Source: Hyalella azteca
Lineage: Eukaryota > Arthropoda > Malacostraca > Amphipoda > Hyalellidae
NCBI RefSeq assembly: GCF_000764305.2
Contig: NW_025944084.1
Span: 237,285 to 301,284 of the forward strand
DNA length: 64,000 nucleotides
Direction of reading: 5' to 3'
Positions 1 through 12,640 of this stretch are shown piece after piece (position 1 is the first letter of the stretch; the number at the start of each line of letters is the position of its first letter). The translations under genes and the position numbers were made by a program. The notes beneath the pieces were generated by a model. The model did not search any database and was not told the DNA's origin. It saw only the letters and a list, made by a program, of their open reading frames with translations.

Positions 1-1775
1 TATGCTCCATCATGCCAGAATTAGACACTAACTTTTTTTTTGCAACCCAGCCGCCCCCGAATTTTGCTAATATTACAAAGTTAGTATAGTCTCGGAGAAA
101 CGAACAGGTCTCTGAGAAAGGCCTCAAGCGTCTAACTTGTCAAGTCAAGTCAAGTATAGTGTAAATCTATTTTGTAGCCTTTACTATTTAGTAATTAGCT
201 CATCGATGTCTTTTGGAGTCAGATCAAGCAAGAAATTATATTTGCGTGCCTGCTGGGATTGCGTACGGAAATTCGGTAGACCCTGCTCTGCATCATTACC
301 AAATACCAAGATTCGACGCGTCCTTTACTTTGGTGTGTGGGACATTACAGTTTATGAAGATGTCAGTTTGGGAATTAAGGATACTCTCGGAGTACACTGT
401 CTATAAACTCTCTGTTTGGCTTTGTTCACGACAGCCTAACCTAGGCCTCTTATCGTCAATGTAGATTGTAGAAATACGATCTGCAATAATAGGATAGCTT
501 ATTACGCCTCGCCTTTTACTAGCTACCTAGTGCCTAGTATGCTATTATCGCTATAGCAGTGTATAGCTCAGGTGGTGCGCTAGTGGCAACTGGCAAACTC
601 GTCATAGGCTGGGCCGCTGGGGCAGTGAGGCTCATGGCCTAATTATTAAAATGAGTTTAATTGCAAGTTGGGTTTGAACCAAATTGAAAGGCGTCATCTC
701 TCAATATATTAAACAATAATAAACATAACTATAAAATAGGGTATGTTTGAAGTTTGAGTAGGTAGCCTACCTACCTTTTGTTCCTTTGTTCCCTAATTTA
801 TAAATGAAGAAACTTGTGTATAATTTTCAGACCTACACCTAATGATTCTGATTAGACTGATTAGACAGAAGTACTGAAGTGAAAACATCTTTATCTTGCT
901 GCCAGTGCCAGAGAGGCTGAGGTTACGGTATTAATCTGTTATTCTGTTTGAATCTGTATTCTGTACGTAACACCGTAACAGTACGTTGAATTTTGAAAGT
1001 TTTAGCTAGTTACTAGTTGATATCAGTTATTTGTTATGGCTCAAAGCCTCAAGGTTATTATGAACACCTGAACAGTAGATTGTGAATGATTGTACCTAGG
1101 AGCCAATAGCCATAAGTCTGCTTTGTTAGTATTGTTTGTAGACTCCGACTTTATGCAAGTGTGCAATCTAGCAAAAGTACAGTAAAATTGGACGTACTGG
1201 CTGTTAGGCAATACAGCAAAAGTACGTTAAAATTGGATGTACTTTGAACGGCAAGTGTTAAAAGTATTTCCGTCTGTTGATCCTTCAGGACCCTCATGCT
1301 TATCCATGAGTGACGTGCACAATTAACATTTAACAATCTTGGGAGTTGGGACCTTCACTGTGTTGCCTGGTGTAATGTTCATGCCGATTTCCAAAGCTGA
1401 TTTCTGACAGCCTACAAACCTGTTTCTAGTTGCCTGGAATGTTTTTTTAAGGCAGAATGCTTTTTTTTAAGTGAACCACTAATTTTAGAATTCCACCAGC
1501 CTATACATGTCTTAGGCCATTAAGTCTTAATGGCCTAAATGGATGGAGACAATTAATGAATAAGTTGACAGAATATATAATTTCAAAAATTTGAAAAAAA
1601 TTTTAATTTAAAAAATATGAAAAAACAATTTTATCTTCTACAAATCTTATAATCAATATTCAACACACTTTTACCTGTCCATGTCCAATTCACAATTGAT
1701 CTGAAATTTTACACATGCGCTAAGTTGGAGATAATGCATGAATCAATTGACACATTTAAAAATTTTGAGAATATA
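1..1775. other. Gene-free AT-rich stretch
   Basis: I see no convincing coding exon here. Positions 1680-1770 hold a reverse-oriented, diverged copy of the repeat found at 14150-14330 and 16700-16980 (shared words such as TTCATGCATT and TTTCAGATC). A short direct repeat around 1170-1250 (GCAAAAGTAC...AAAATTGGA) occurs twice. Confidence 0.5.
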
Positions 1776-2021
1776 CAGTGTGGGGAAGTAAATATTCGTA
1801 CACTTGAAAAATCGTATTTTAATGTATGTAAGTACACAAACTTAACAGGAAAAGTGATTTAAATTATGAATAGAGACGCATAGTATTCAAAAATACTATC
1901 AAAAGAAATTAAATCTCAATGCAACAAAAAAAATTTAAATCACTTTTCCTGTTAAGTTTGTGTACTTACATACATTAAAATACGATTTTTCAAGTGTACA
2001 AATATTTATTTCCCCCCACTG
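1776..2021. mobile_element. Tc1/mariner-type foldback MITE
   Basis: This 246-bp element is almost entirely two inverted arms of about 90 bp (1776-1866 and 1931-2021), beginning CAGTGTGGGGAAGTAAAT and ending with its near complement. It is flanked by TA on both sides (1774-1775 and 2022-2023), the target duplication typical of Tc1/mariner elements. It has no coding capacity, so it is non-autonomous. The arms are nearly identical, which suggests a fairly recent origin. Confidence 0.85.
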
Positions 2022-3647
2022 TATATATTGTTTCATATATTAATATCAAAAAAATTTAAAAATCAATTTTTTTTAATATAAAGTGATTTTTAAATGCATA
2101 GTTTATAGTTTTTAAGTATTAACTATTAACGGAACTGAACCATATCTTTGAAGCATGATCAAAACTGCTTGTAGTCATCTTGTGGTTATCAAACCCTACG
2201 CCTGCAAATTGTAGTTCTGACAAGACAAGTACTTATTATATTGCTTACTCACTTTCACTAGTAATGAGACATTGACTGAGACTGATGAGTGGCATGTGGG
2301 CCAGTGACAAGGTTAGTGTCAAGTGATGTATCTCAGTTAGGTACTCAGTCTCTGCTCATTCTGCTTAGTGGTGACTTGTCTATCTCCTGCCATTGACAGG
2401 TTTCTAACAAACTTTATTGACAAAAATATTATTGTCGGGTATCAGGTTCAACTATAACAAATATGTGTAGCTTTGGAATTGCTCGTATCAATCATTTTTT
2501 AGTCTGAATTCTTCAATGAACTTCAATCCTGAATTAACTTCTAAAATTTCTAAATGCACTTGTTGTTCTCTGACTCCCCTCTATCATATTTTCCTCAATC
2601 CTTGTAAGTTGGATAGGTATATGTAAATATGTACATGTATATTTCCTAACCATATTTATTCATCTCTATCAGGCTTTATATGTGGAACTGACAGGTTAGA
2701 AAGGCCTTGCCTGGGCTGGATAATTCCTTTAATTTTGTAACCCAATCATTACAAATCTACTAATCATTCCTATAATTCCTAATCCAATTCTTAATATTAG
2801 AAGTTATTTATTCTAATTATATATATTAAAATTGCTTCAAAACCTTTTTTTTTTCATCTATATAGTTAGGACTCTCTTTTATCTTACTGCAAGAAATGGA
2901 AAAAAACTATTTTGTACCTTTTAAATTAAATTTATACTTAGCAATTGCAATATAGAATGTCAATTTCTTATCAAATCCTTCTCTTATTTTCTTCCAATAC
3001 TTTCTTATTAATCTACTTAGAATGAAATTTGAGATCCAGCATCCAGCCTATCCAGGTGATGTTGTGACACAACAAGTATTATTTATATGCACCAAAACAG
3101 ATCCTTTATATATAGTATATATATTTGCAGTGCCAGGCCTTAAACACACAAACTCACTAACTTTGACAAATATGTTTTAGATGTGATTATCAAGATAATA
3201 TTTGCCTTTGTGTTTGTTTCAATCCATCTTTTGGCATCTCATAAGCTTTGTTTTATCTCTTGTGGATAATGTCATAAATTCTATGTTAAGCCAATAAGCC
3301 AACATCCCTTACTATTCTTCTCTTCAGTTTCTGGTTTACAAATTTAGTGCCAGAATGTGAAAAGTGTTTCCAATTAAGCTTTAGTTTACCTGCTCTTATT
3401 TTTGGTGGACTTTCTTTCTTACCTGTGAAGGCATTTGATTGTTGTTGCAGTTGTATATATAAATTCCTTACTCTGCTACGTACTGTTCAAAATTTCATGT
3501 CTGTAGAACATCTTTGATGAATATTAATATTAAATACCACAAAATTCATTGAAATAAACATTTATTTTTTTACCAAACTTTCAGAGTGGCCTAATTTGAT
3601 TAGATTTAGAGTATTGCATTTCTGTGTTGGGCTGACTTGTTTAAGAT
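2022..3647. other. AT-rich region upstream of PDCD10
   Basis: No coding exon is recognisable. A polypyrimidine-AG acceptor (TTTCAG) at about 3580-3585 could open the exon that carries the PDCD10 start codon, which would imply a non-coding 5' UTR exon further upstream. I could not identify the promoter. Confidence 0.4.
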
Positions 3648-6600
3648 ATGAGGATGGGGGAGACAGCTGCCATCAACTCACCTGTGGCATCCCTGGTGTT
3701 TCCTGTTATTGTGAAGTCAGTGCTTTCCAAGGTCTGTATTATAAGTTGTTCACTTTTTATTTCTCCTACTTCAGTGTTAATGATGAACATTGCCTAGTTT
3801 ACAATCTTTAGATATTTTGGTACAGCTTTTTGTACTCTAACATTTGAATGTGTTTAATATCTATGTATTATGCTTTAATGATATTATACATGTATTGGTA
3901 TTGTATATGTATGTTCATATAATTATGAATGAGCTATGAGAAATAGAAAGGTTGATTATTCAAGTTATGTGTGCTGATATGCAGAATGGATGTATTTTTC
4001 TGCTGACATGCTCATAAAGCTCTTCTATATTTATGATACTGGGCTTCAAGCAGATGGACTAACCTAACCTGCAATCATCCATGAAGGATTAGGTGCAAGT
4101 GATTGTCATAGTAATCTATCACCTGTCAAGCTGTCATGTTACAGTTTAATCACATATACCTATATGAGTTTTTATTTAACTGCAGGTTGAACGTGACCAT
4201 GGGTCAGCTGGACAGAGTCTGCGGGCTGTGTTGAGTAGAGCAGAAAGCAATAACCCTGGCTTGATGTATCAACTTATACATCAGTTGGCTGCCAGGGCTG
4301 GTCTGCCTCCACAGAATGCTGCTCTCTATGCTGCCGTCCTCAGATTCCAGGCCAATGTCACTCCAACTGAGGATAGTGAGTTTCTGTCATCCACACTTTT
4401 GTGCGAGCATTCACTATCCAAACATTAAATTCCATCGATGCAGTACCTAGAATCACTTCTTTACAGTTTACACTAAATGTTTTGCAGCCTTCTTTCTGCA
4501 TTTAACTAGTAGTATAGTCAAATGGGGTAAGAAAGGACCAGCCCATGGCATGCATTCTAATTGCACTGAATTCAATTTGACAGAAGAATATGTTAGAACA
4601 ATCATTGTCTGTCATTTCAGTGTTTGTTTCAACCCTCTTCTGCAAATAATGAATTTCTGGCTAATTTTTAAAGAAAACCTATGTAAAGAAGGGTCAGAAA
4701 ATAGTTAACCCTGTTTGGGAAATAAGCTCTGTCTAAGGACAAAAAATTTTTTGGCCAGGTTTGTGGATGTAGGCAGGTAACCTCAAGTAATAGGCAACTA
4801 TTTAGACATACTAGGCATTCTTACCTGCTACCATCACTGCCTGACATGTATTCTAAAATGGTGTAAAAAAGGACCGGACATGGGGTAAGACGGGACCACT
4901 AAATGTTTCTGTTTTACCACACAAATGGTCCTGTCTTACCCCACAAATGGTCCTCTATTACCCTACAGTTTATGAAAAATAGTTTTTAAATGAATATATA
5001 ATTGTGTAGTACATGGAGTATTTTGGTCAAAATTTTTATCTTTTGCTATGGCTTGCCCCAAAAAAACGTGGGTCGGGCTGTACGTTCACCATCAAATTTC
5101 CAAAATTTAAGTGTTGTGTGCTTTTCGCTTTAATCATAAATCTGCCCGACACACGTTTTTTTGGGGCGAACCATAATTTATTTTCTACTTTTTAGTCCAC
5201 AAGAAAAACGTGGTTTTTTAAAAAGTTTTTTTTTTAAGTATTTTATTTAATCTGTACAGAAAACTATGTTAGATGCAAAATGTCCGAGTTGTAGCTTAGA
5301 AGCCCATTGCATAACTACACCTTGTGATAGGTTTAGGGTTTTTTAGTTATTCATGGTACCTATAGATGCTACAGGCTTGTTAGTGATTTTGGTCCTGTCT
5401 TACCCCATCTGACTATATGCTTTTAAAAATTTCAGTACGTATGGTATTCAATATTTTTTTTAGTCCTGTTGCTCCATTTCAAACCCATAGATTTGATTTT
5501 TCTGTCAAAAATCAGTCTATGTTGAAATCAGTCATGTGGCTTTGGAATCAAAAATTCAATACAAATTTAATAAAATTATTCAGCCCCAGGTAGAGTTTGA
5601 ACTGTTTCTCCAAGTTTCTTCTAGGTTTAACTCGGCAATATACTTGTATAGGTACTCTTTTGACTGTAAGGTAATTTAAAGAATGAAGCATGCCTAGAAA
5701 CCTGAATTACTTTGATTGTTATGTTATGATCAGTTCATTTGTTGTTCTTTAGATATCATTATTCATTTACTATAGACAGTGGTTGTTTTTGCAGCTATTT
5801 TTAACTTGGAACGACTTTAAATGCTTTTCATGTTGCAGGTGAATACCGCATCACCAGAACCGAGGAACGCTTCCAGGAGCTCAACAAGAAGAGTGCCAGT
5901 CTGAAGAGAATACTGGCAAGAATACCTGATGAAATTACAGACAGAAAAACTTTCCTCGAGACAATCAAGTATATGATTATTTTAGTGAATGAAGTGCACA
6001 AAATTTTGTTATTTAATAATTGCCTTGATGACTCACAGAATTTTGTATTATCAATAAATAGTACTTGAGATTACTTTGAGACGTAGACTTCTCATAGAGA
6101 AATAAATTTTGAAGGCTATAATTTCAAACATTTTAAATTTGTTAATTCGAAAATTTGACAGATGCAGCAACATTTGAAGTAATACATGATAAATTTTCTG
6201 TTTAGAATGCCTAAGCCCATATTTTGCAAATCATACTGCAGATTACGTAGTTAGCTCTTTTTAAAAATATATACCTATAACTCAGTATTCACTGCAGTGA
6301 GTGACAGAGAGCACATTTTCTCGTCGATGAAAACTGAGGTCACGGACAGACGGACGGACAGACAGACAGACGGACATGGCGAGCACAATAGTGCATTTTT
6401 TTCCAGAAATGAGAAAATGCGCTAAAAAGGGACTGTAGAATAAATTGGCCGAAAGAGTAATTAATCTTGCCAAATTAGAATATCACTGACATTAATTTTT
6501 GGCTGGTATTGGGTGGCATGAAGGGTTCCAAGTTCATCTATCATGCATAAATCATTGTGATATCATGAAAAAAATATTCCTCACATTTCCCAGAAAGCTA

Positions 6601-8099
6601 AAATTATTTAATTGAAAAAATTATTTTAATTAAAAAGTTGCCTTTTGTGCGTAATGTTGATCATCAAAACTCAATTTTTGCCAGCTTCTGCTCAGCCTGC
6701 AGTGCTAGTGCTTTTTTAGCTACAAATCACAGCCTCTGTGGCTACTTTTAAAAACCCCAAATCACAAGTGTTATGTCTACTGTAGCGAAGTAAAGAAAAA
6801 TCAATGAGAATGAAAGGAAAGGTTTTGTAATAACATTACTGTCTGATAAAATCTAGAACGTGCTAATGTAATTCTACCTAATAATGTCACCATATTCACG
6901 CCTTAAAAATGTTAACTGGAAACCATGTTGGGGAAAAATAGTTGGCAATAAGAAATGTTGTCTAACGCCATTTATAAAAGGCGTTTATATTTATAAAAAA
7001 GGAACACTGAATGGCGTGTGAGAGTTGAATGCTTTTAGCCTTATTGTTTTCACTTTATTTTCCGTTTTCAGTCTTCCTTGAATTTGGCTAGAGCTATTCC
7101 GTGCAGGGATAAATTGCTATCATTTGCTTGTCATATGTTGCTCTGTACATGCCGATCTTTGCGTATCTATGTTGAGAGAACTAACATAACCTGATTCACG
7201 AAGCGTGAGATGGCGCCACATGTTGTTAAATACAATAAAGCAGCACGGTTGCTTCAAACATTAAATTTCAGGAATGTTGAGACACTACCTAATATCTTAA
7301 ACTGAAATTTTTCTGATTGAACACGCAATTTTTGCAGGGAGATTGCGAGCGGCATCAAGAAGCTGCTGGACGCGGTGTCGAGCGTAGCCGAGTTCATACC
7401 AGGACCTCAGGGCAAGCAAGCGCTCGAGCAGAGGAAGAGAGACTTTGTTAAGCATAGCAAACGCTTCAGCAACACACTCAAGGAATACTTCAAGGAAGGA
7501 CAGTGAGTTGCCTCCAGCTTTGATATTATCTTCGTCTAGATAATATCAGTAGCTATCGATGTAATTAATGTTCCGATTGGTTTCATATATTGCTATCCTT
7601 TTATAATATTTGTATGTGCATTGGCCTTCATTACCATTGCGCTGATTTTTAGTTGATAAACATTGTACAATCTGGTGAAAATTAGTAAATTATGAAGCAG
7701 CAATATTTGCCAGCCATAACGAACTTTATATTACATTAATGGTTTTGGTTTTGTTTTCAAGTTTATTTGTGTCTTTAAATTCTGCATACAATTTACTGTT
7801 CAAACCACGAAGACTAATCCGTCCTTGCCTGCAATACTTGATGTCTACCTGAACTGCGAGATTGATGATGCCACAAGGGGTTGTTTTGAGTCAACTCGCT
7901 ACTATCAAAGCTTTCGCCTGCTATGAACGAATATTTTAGTAACTTCGCTATAGTTGAATTCTAAATGCAAATAGATTCCCCGTGCACTTGGTATTTTGAT
8001 ATATTATGTTACAGAGCAGAAGCTGTGTTCCTGAGTGCGGCGTGTCTCATCCACCAGACCAACCTCATCATGCTAACCGTCAAGGACAAGTGCGAGTAG
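3648..8099 (+). CDS. PDCD10: Programmed cell death protein 10 (CCM3), complete
   Basis: Five coding exons: 3648-3731, 4186-4375, 5839-5968, 7338-7502 and 8015-8099, all with GT-AG junctions and consistent phase, totalling 654 nt (217 aa; human about 212). The start is fixed by MRMGE, matching the family's MRM start. PDCD10 is an all-helical adaptor: the N-terminal half dimerises with GCKIII kinases (STK24/25/26) in the STRIPAK complex, and the C-terminal FAT-homology domain binds CCM2, paxillin and striatins. Family signatures seen are NPGL (exon 2), RFQELN, LARIPDEI and RKTFLETIK (exon 3), KKLLDAV and FVKHSKRFSNTLKEYFKEG (exon 4) and LIHQTNLI (exon 5). The middle of the N-terminal domain (exon 2) is much more divergent than the rest. 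An AATAAA at 8204-8209 could serve polyadenylation. Introns 2 and 3 carry transposon copies. Confidence 0.96.
4513..5417. mobile_element. Foldback MITE in PDCD10 intron 2
   Basis: The ends are inverted: TATAGTCAAATGGGGTAAG at the left and its near complement CTTACCCCATCTGACTATA at the right, with TA at both edges. Around 4860-4970 the GGGGTAAGAC-type motif recurs as internal inverted copies. The element sits wholly inside PDCD10 intron 2 and contains another smaller palindromic insertion. No transposase is seen. Confidence 0.75.
5051..5176. mobile_element. Nested 126-bp palindromic element
   Basis: Inverted ends CCCCAAAAAAACGTGGGTC and GACACACGTTTTTTTGGGG bound an AT-rich core inside the larger MITE at 4513-5417. 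The sequence from about 5158 to 5230 reappears directly after the assembly gap (17773-17893), so this is an interspersed repeat. Confidence 0.6.
6278..6436. repeat. About 150-bp interspersed repeat, copy 1
   Basis: Starts ATAACTCAGTATTCACTGCAG, holds a GACGGACAGACAGACGGAC-rich centre and ends GAGAAAATGCGCTAAAAA. GCGCATTTTCTCG-like and GAGAAAATGCGC form an inverted pair near the ends. Other copies lie at 30287-30434 and 46449-46590. This copy lies in PDCD10 intron 3. Confidence 0.75.
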
Positions 8100-9877
8100 A
8101 CTTGATCCTGACACCACAAGTTGCTCCCAACCCCAGCCGTGACGAATAACAAATTATTTCATTTTAATCACAGAACCGTCTATATAAAAGAAGCATCTGC
8201 AAAAATAAAAATGTTTAGTCAAAAAGCATCTGATAAAATTATAACAACAATACTTGATGCTACGGAAAAGTTGAACAGTGAACTTTAAAACTCATCAAAT
8301 TCTATGCTGGAGTAACTGAAGCTTTATGCCAATCATTTTCACACTTGAAGCTCTGTCTTAATTTCTTTTATCATGTTCTTGTTGCAAAACAATATCACGT
8401 CGTTTATAATGTTTATCATGTCGTTGCAAAAAAAAAAATAATAATAAAAATAAACTTGGATCTGAACAGATTTTGTCTGTACGACCATCAGCAAAGTGCT
8501 TTGGGAAGCAAGGTCTTAGATACATGTTGTAGCATGTTTTGATCCCACATCTCCGAAGAGATTCACAGCTGAGTACATGGAAAACACGCATGTATACTAA
8601 TGTTAGTTTTTTTTATTTTTAGTCACATGTTGCATAACGATGTACTTGAAACATTGAAGCAGGAATCATACGTTGCTCTTTTTATTGTTAGATTAGTGTT
8701 TTTTCGTTCATTTTTGGGACGCCGACGTTGACTGATGTGCTGGCTCTTTTTTTGTCCTGCACAGTTAGATTGGGCAAGTCTTTAGTCTTGTGCTGCGGAG
8801 AATCCCTTAAATATGAACAATAAAGGAGGGATAACCGCATTGTTGCGGATATATTAAATATTTCAAATGCATTAACCAGAAACATATTCTATTAATTAAG
8901 TTGTCTATGCGATGTATATGTTTATATTTTAATGATTTTTATAGGCTTAGGTGAACCATAACTTATTCCGCAATGCTGATACAGCTTTTTTCCAAGTTAT
9001 TAATTTTGTGGTGCCAAGAAGCATGCCCTGCAGCTGTGATCTCGGAATTCTAAGCGAGGTGATTTGCTCAGCCAAGAGCAACAAGTGTTAAGATAGTTTT
9101 ATTTTATCTGCGTTTTTCACTGATAGATTTTTTTTTTCATTTTCATTTGCTACGATTGTTTATGTGCAATACCACTTTGATTATCAGTTGCTTTTTTTAA
9201 CCGTGATTACAAAATGGTGTTAATGAAGCTATACCAAACATTCCTTCCTTAATTAGTAATCTGTAATCTTATTGATTTGTCTGTACTCCTGTTGATTCAT
9301 TCAATGATGAGAACGATTATCAATTATTAAATGTATGTATCGAATGCATCTGAATACTTGTATACTTTCCTTCATATTGGAGCACCACGTTCCTACGAAC
9401 GTTTTAGATGATTTCAAATTTTTACCGCCTCTGCACAGTTGGAGCGTTTCGTGTTTTTTCTTCTCTGATGGGGCCGGGAGAACAAGACTGTGATTTTCCG
9501 TTGAGACCGAGCCAACGCAAGCCATATTTTACCACATAATAAATTATTATACCTGTATATCAGGGCCGGCGACATTAGTTAATACATTTTTCATCACAGT
9601 CATGTCAACTCTTTATACAGGTTATATTATTTGGAATGTGAATCACCTTGTGGCTAAACAACTGTTTTGTTTTTGGTTAGTAAATTAAATGATCTTAATA
9701 ATATTACACCGGTGAATCAAGGTTTTAAAAAATTTAGTCTAAATTCATGGGTAATGCAATTTTAAAAACAAATGTAGCCTCTGATATGGTTTTTAAAACG
9801 GACAAAACTTGGTCTAGAATAAATATATATATGCAGAGGATAGATATATCGTCTCCAATGACTGCCAATGTATATAT
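8100..9877. other. PDCD10 3' flank, no further gene seen
   Basis: AT-rich sequence with possible polyadenylation signals (AATAAA at 8204-8209 and again near 8819). The short open frames here match no family I recognise and lack splice context. Confidence 0.4.
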
Positions 9878-11409
9878 TTATTGAAAATAAATGCTGAACG
9901 AATATATTATACTATTATAATGGAAGCATAAATTCTGCTGATGAAGCCGAGTGCAAATACTGCGTGACCGCCAAATGCGGGATGAAGAAGCCTGCGATAA
10001 TAACTGGGTTGGGGCGGCGCCAGTAGCGCAGTAGCTGACCACACACTGCAGATGCCTGTATTTCTTCACCTGCACAAACAAAACAACGTTCATAGGTTGA
10101 TTAAAATGTTTTTCATTTCTCTCGAAATGAACGGAATGAATGTCAGAGAGAATGATTGGCAGATTTATTGAGAGACGCATCGTAGTTGGCTCACATCATA
10201 GGCGATGAGAGAGTCCATGGGGCAATTGTCGAGGACGCGCTGCACTACACTGCCTGCCGGCGTAGGTAGCGCTGGCGATCAGCGAGTCGATGCAAGCTTG
10301 GATGTGGAAGCTATAATGCATCATCAAGCTGAGATGAAGATAAAAAGGTGCTTTAACTGATTAAATCTGAAGTATGAACCGAAAAATCGAGTATTGGAGA
10401 TGATTTTTGCAGAAGTTGATGCAACAACATAGATATGTGTGGTGGTGGATGCATATCTCAGGAGAAAACTCGTGGTTCAACAAGCCCTGATTCTGAGCCA
10501 AAAAAGTCGATATTTTATAATTTTATGCATCTCATCATTAATTAATTATGTACGCTTGAAAGTATCTTTATAACCCGGAATACTTACAAAACTCTGCTCC
10601 TGAGCAACACACTTGAGGAGTGTCTCAGCCTTGGTGTTGTACCCGCTGTCATGGAGCAGAGTAACGACGTCACAGTGGCCTGGTCCTCCCGGACCTCCTG
10701 GACCATGACGGCCTCCTGTGCCTCTGGGGCCAGTACTTCCCGCAGAAGTTCCTCCGATACCGTAGGCTGTTGGAGAACATTTTGAGGTGACAAAAAATAT
10801 CAAATAATTTTATTTATCATAATGAACCTTGTTCATTGAGTCATACTCATAGCAATTATACGAGTTTATTATAATTTTTATACGAGTACGTAACACAACA
10901 CATTTTGATTCATAGTTTCAATTGGTGCGCCTGTAATTAATTCTACTGCAGCGAAGACCCAGATTGTAACTGTACTATGTATAATTTCGCGGACTCCAAT
11001 ATAAGGTTTGCAAGAAAATTTGTTCTGTTTTCCTTTCTGTCTTTTCGTATCTACACTCTATTAAAAATATATCACAACGAAAAATTACCACAGAGTGATA
11101 AAGAAATGAATATAGGTCTAAGCTTAAAAAATTCTATTTTCAATAACTAATCCTAAATCCAGTACTTACAAGGGTCAATAACAAACTTGAAGAGCAAACC
11201 ACAAAATTAAGTGCACATTGAGCACACCTCAACCAAGTTAAAACGTACATTAACTAAGCGGGTTCACATACAGAAATTAATCATCTGACAGGCAACATAC
11301 ACATATATATTTGTTACGCACTTTTAAATGGGAATCCAAAATAAAATGCACAACTTTGAATTCTATACTTCCCATACATTATAAATGATTATTTTCCGCT
11401 TGAAATCAC

Positions 11410-12300
11410 AACCCAACAGGCATTATCATGTTGAATCAATGTTAAAATAACGTACTTCGCGACGTTGAAATAACGTTGACTATTAGTCCAGAACGAAAAG
11501 TGGATAAACGTCATTTTTTTCAACGTCGTACACTTCGACGTTGTTTCAACGATGAAATTTCGTTGAATTCTAATGTTAAAGGTACGTTTATAAAAGGTTC
11601 TATTAGGTTTATATGTTCTAACATGAATGTCATAGTGTATGAGCACCGTAGTACAATGAGCTGCATTCATTATTTGCATAAATACTATTCACTACCCTAT
11701 CTACAATTGTACCCTGCACACGCGGCCTGCAAGTAGTCACGGTATGTGCAAGAGTTTTTACACATTCCTCATCTTTAATTGTTCTTTATGTGAATAATAA
11801 AATAAATAAATGATATCTATCTAATTTAGGCGAAGAAATGACTTCAATAAGTTATGATGTAGAAAGATAGGTCAAATTGCTATTAATCTCCCTTGCGACG
11901 CAAGGTCTAACGTGGTCTGGTGTGCGACGGTGAAGCGCGTGATCTGGCGGTGTCAGGTACGTGTGGGGGTTCCAATCCAGCAAAGATTGATAAGATTTAT
12001 TCAAGGGAGAAGTAGAGGTAAGTGAATATAATGGTACCACATAACATTTATATGTATAATAAATGCCGCTCATTGTAATACGGTGCTAATATACTGTGAC
12101 ATTTACGATGGAGCAGGTTAGCCTGATAAAACGTTTATAAATGCGCTTTTAACGTCAGAATTCAAAGCGATTTAAACGTTGAAACAACGTCGAAATTTCT
12201 TGACGTTGAAAAATTGCGTTGCACGGTAATTTACCTTTCATTTTGAACTAATATTCAACGTCGCGAAGGACGTTGTTTCAGCGTTGATTCATCCTTACAG
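11410..12300. mobile_element. Foldback element with CAACGTC-rich arms
   Basis: Arms of roughly 180 bp face each other (about 11410-11590 and 12130-12300), rich in CAACGTC/GACGTTG words and ending GTTGAATCAA... / ...TTGATTCATC. The interior (about 11890-11985) includes GGTTCCAATCC, which fits a tRNA B box, so a SINE-like module may be captured between the arms. The element lies in the interval where exon 3 of the pseudogene would be expected. Confidence 0.6.
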
Positions 12301-12530
12301 TGAACAGTGCACACATCCAAGAAAAAAGAACTGACGAATTTTGAAAAAAAAATAATTAGGTCCACTGAAAAATTTTTTGAGCGATAATTGAATAATTTCC
12401 TCAATAATAACAATTGTATGCGTTTCGACTCCCATTATTCGATTCTTAACATCGCAGAACATCTACAGTATTTTGTGGTCTAGAACTCGCAACTCACTGC
12501 TACAATTCTGCTGTGCTTAACCGCCCGGCC

Positions 12531-12640
12531 TCCTTGCCGATTCTGACCAGATACTGGCGCACAGAGCTGGGATCGAACCCGCGCCTCTCTGCGCCAATCT
12601 TGGTACTCTGAACTTTAACCACTGGGCCACCTTGCCTCAC
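12531..12640 (-). repeat. tRNA-derived SINE-like sequence
   Basis: On the minus strand there is a Pol III A box (TGGCCCAGTGG, complement of 12619-12629) followed about 40 nt later by a perfect B box (GGTTCGATCCC, complement of 12569-12579). The spacing and the preceding GGCAAGG suit a tRNA-derived SINE head. It does not read as an intact tRNA, because the stems around the boxes do not close well by eye. The word GATACTGGCGCA from its end recurs twice at 12690-12720. Confidence 0.55.

Noticed and set aside
550..690. A-box-like TAGCTCAGGTGGT and B-box-like GGTTTGAACC, possible tRNA or SINE
   Set aside because: The spacing is too wide for a tRNA and the arms do not pair; there is not enough to call a SINE.
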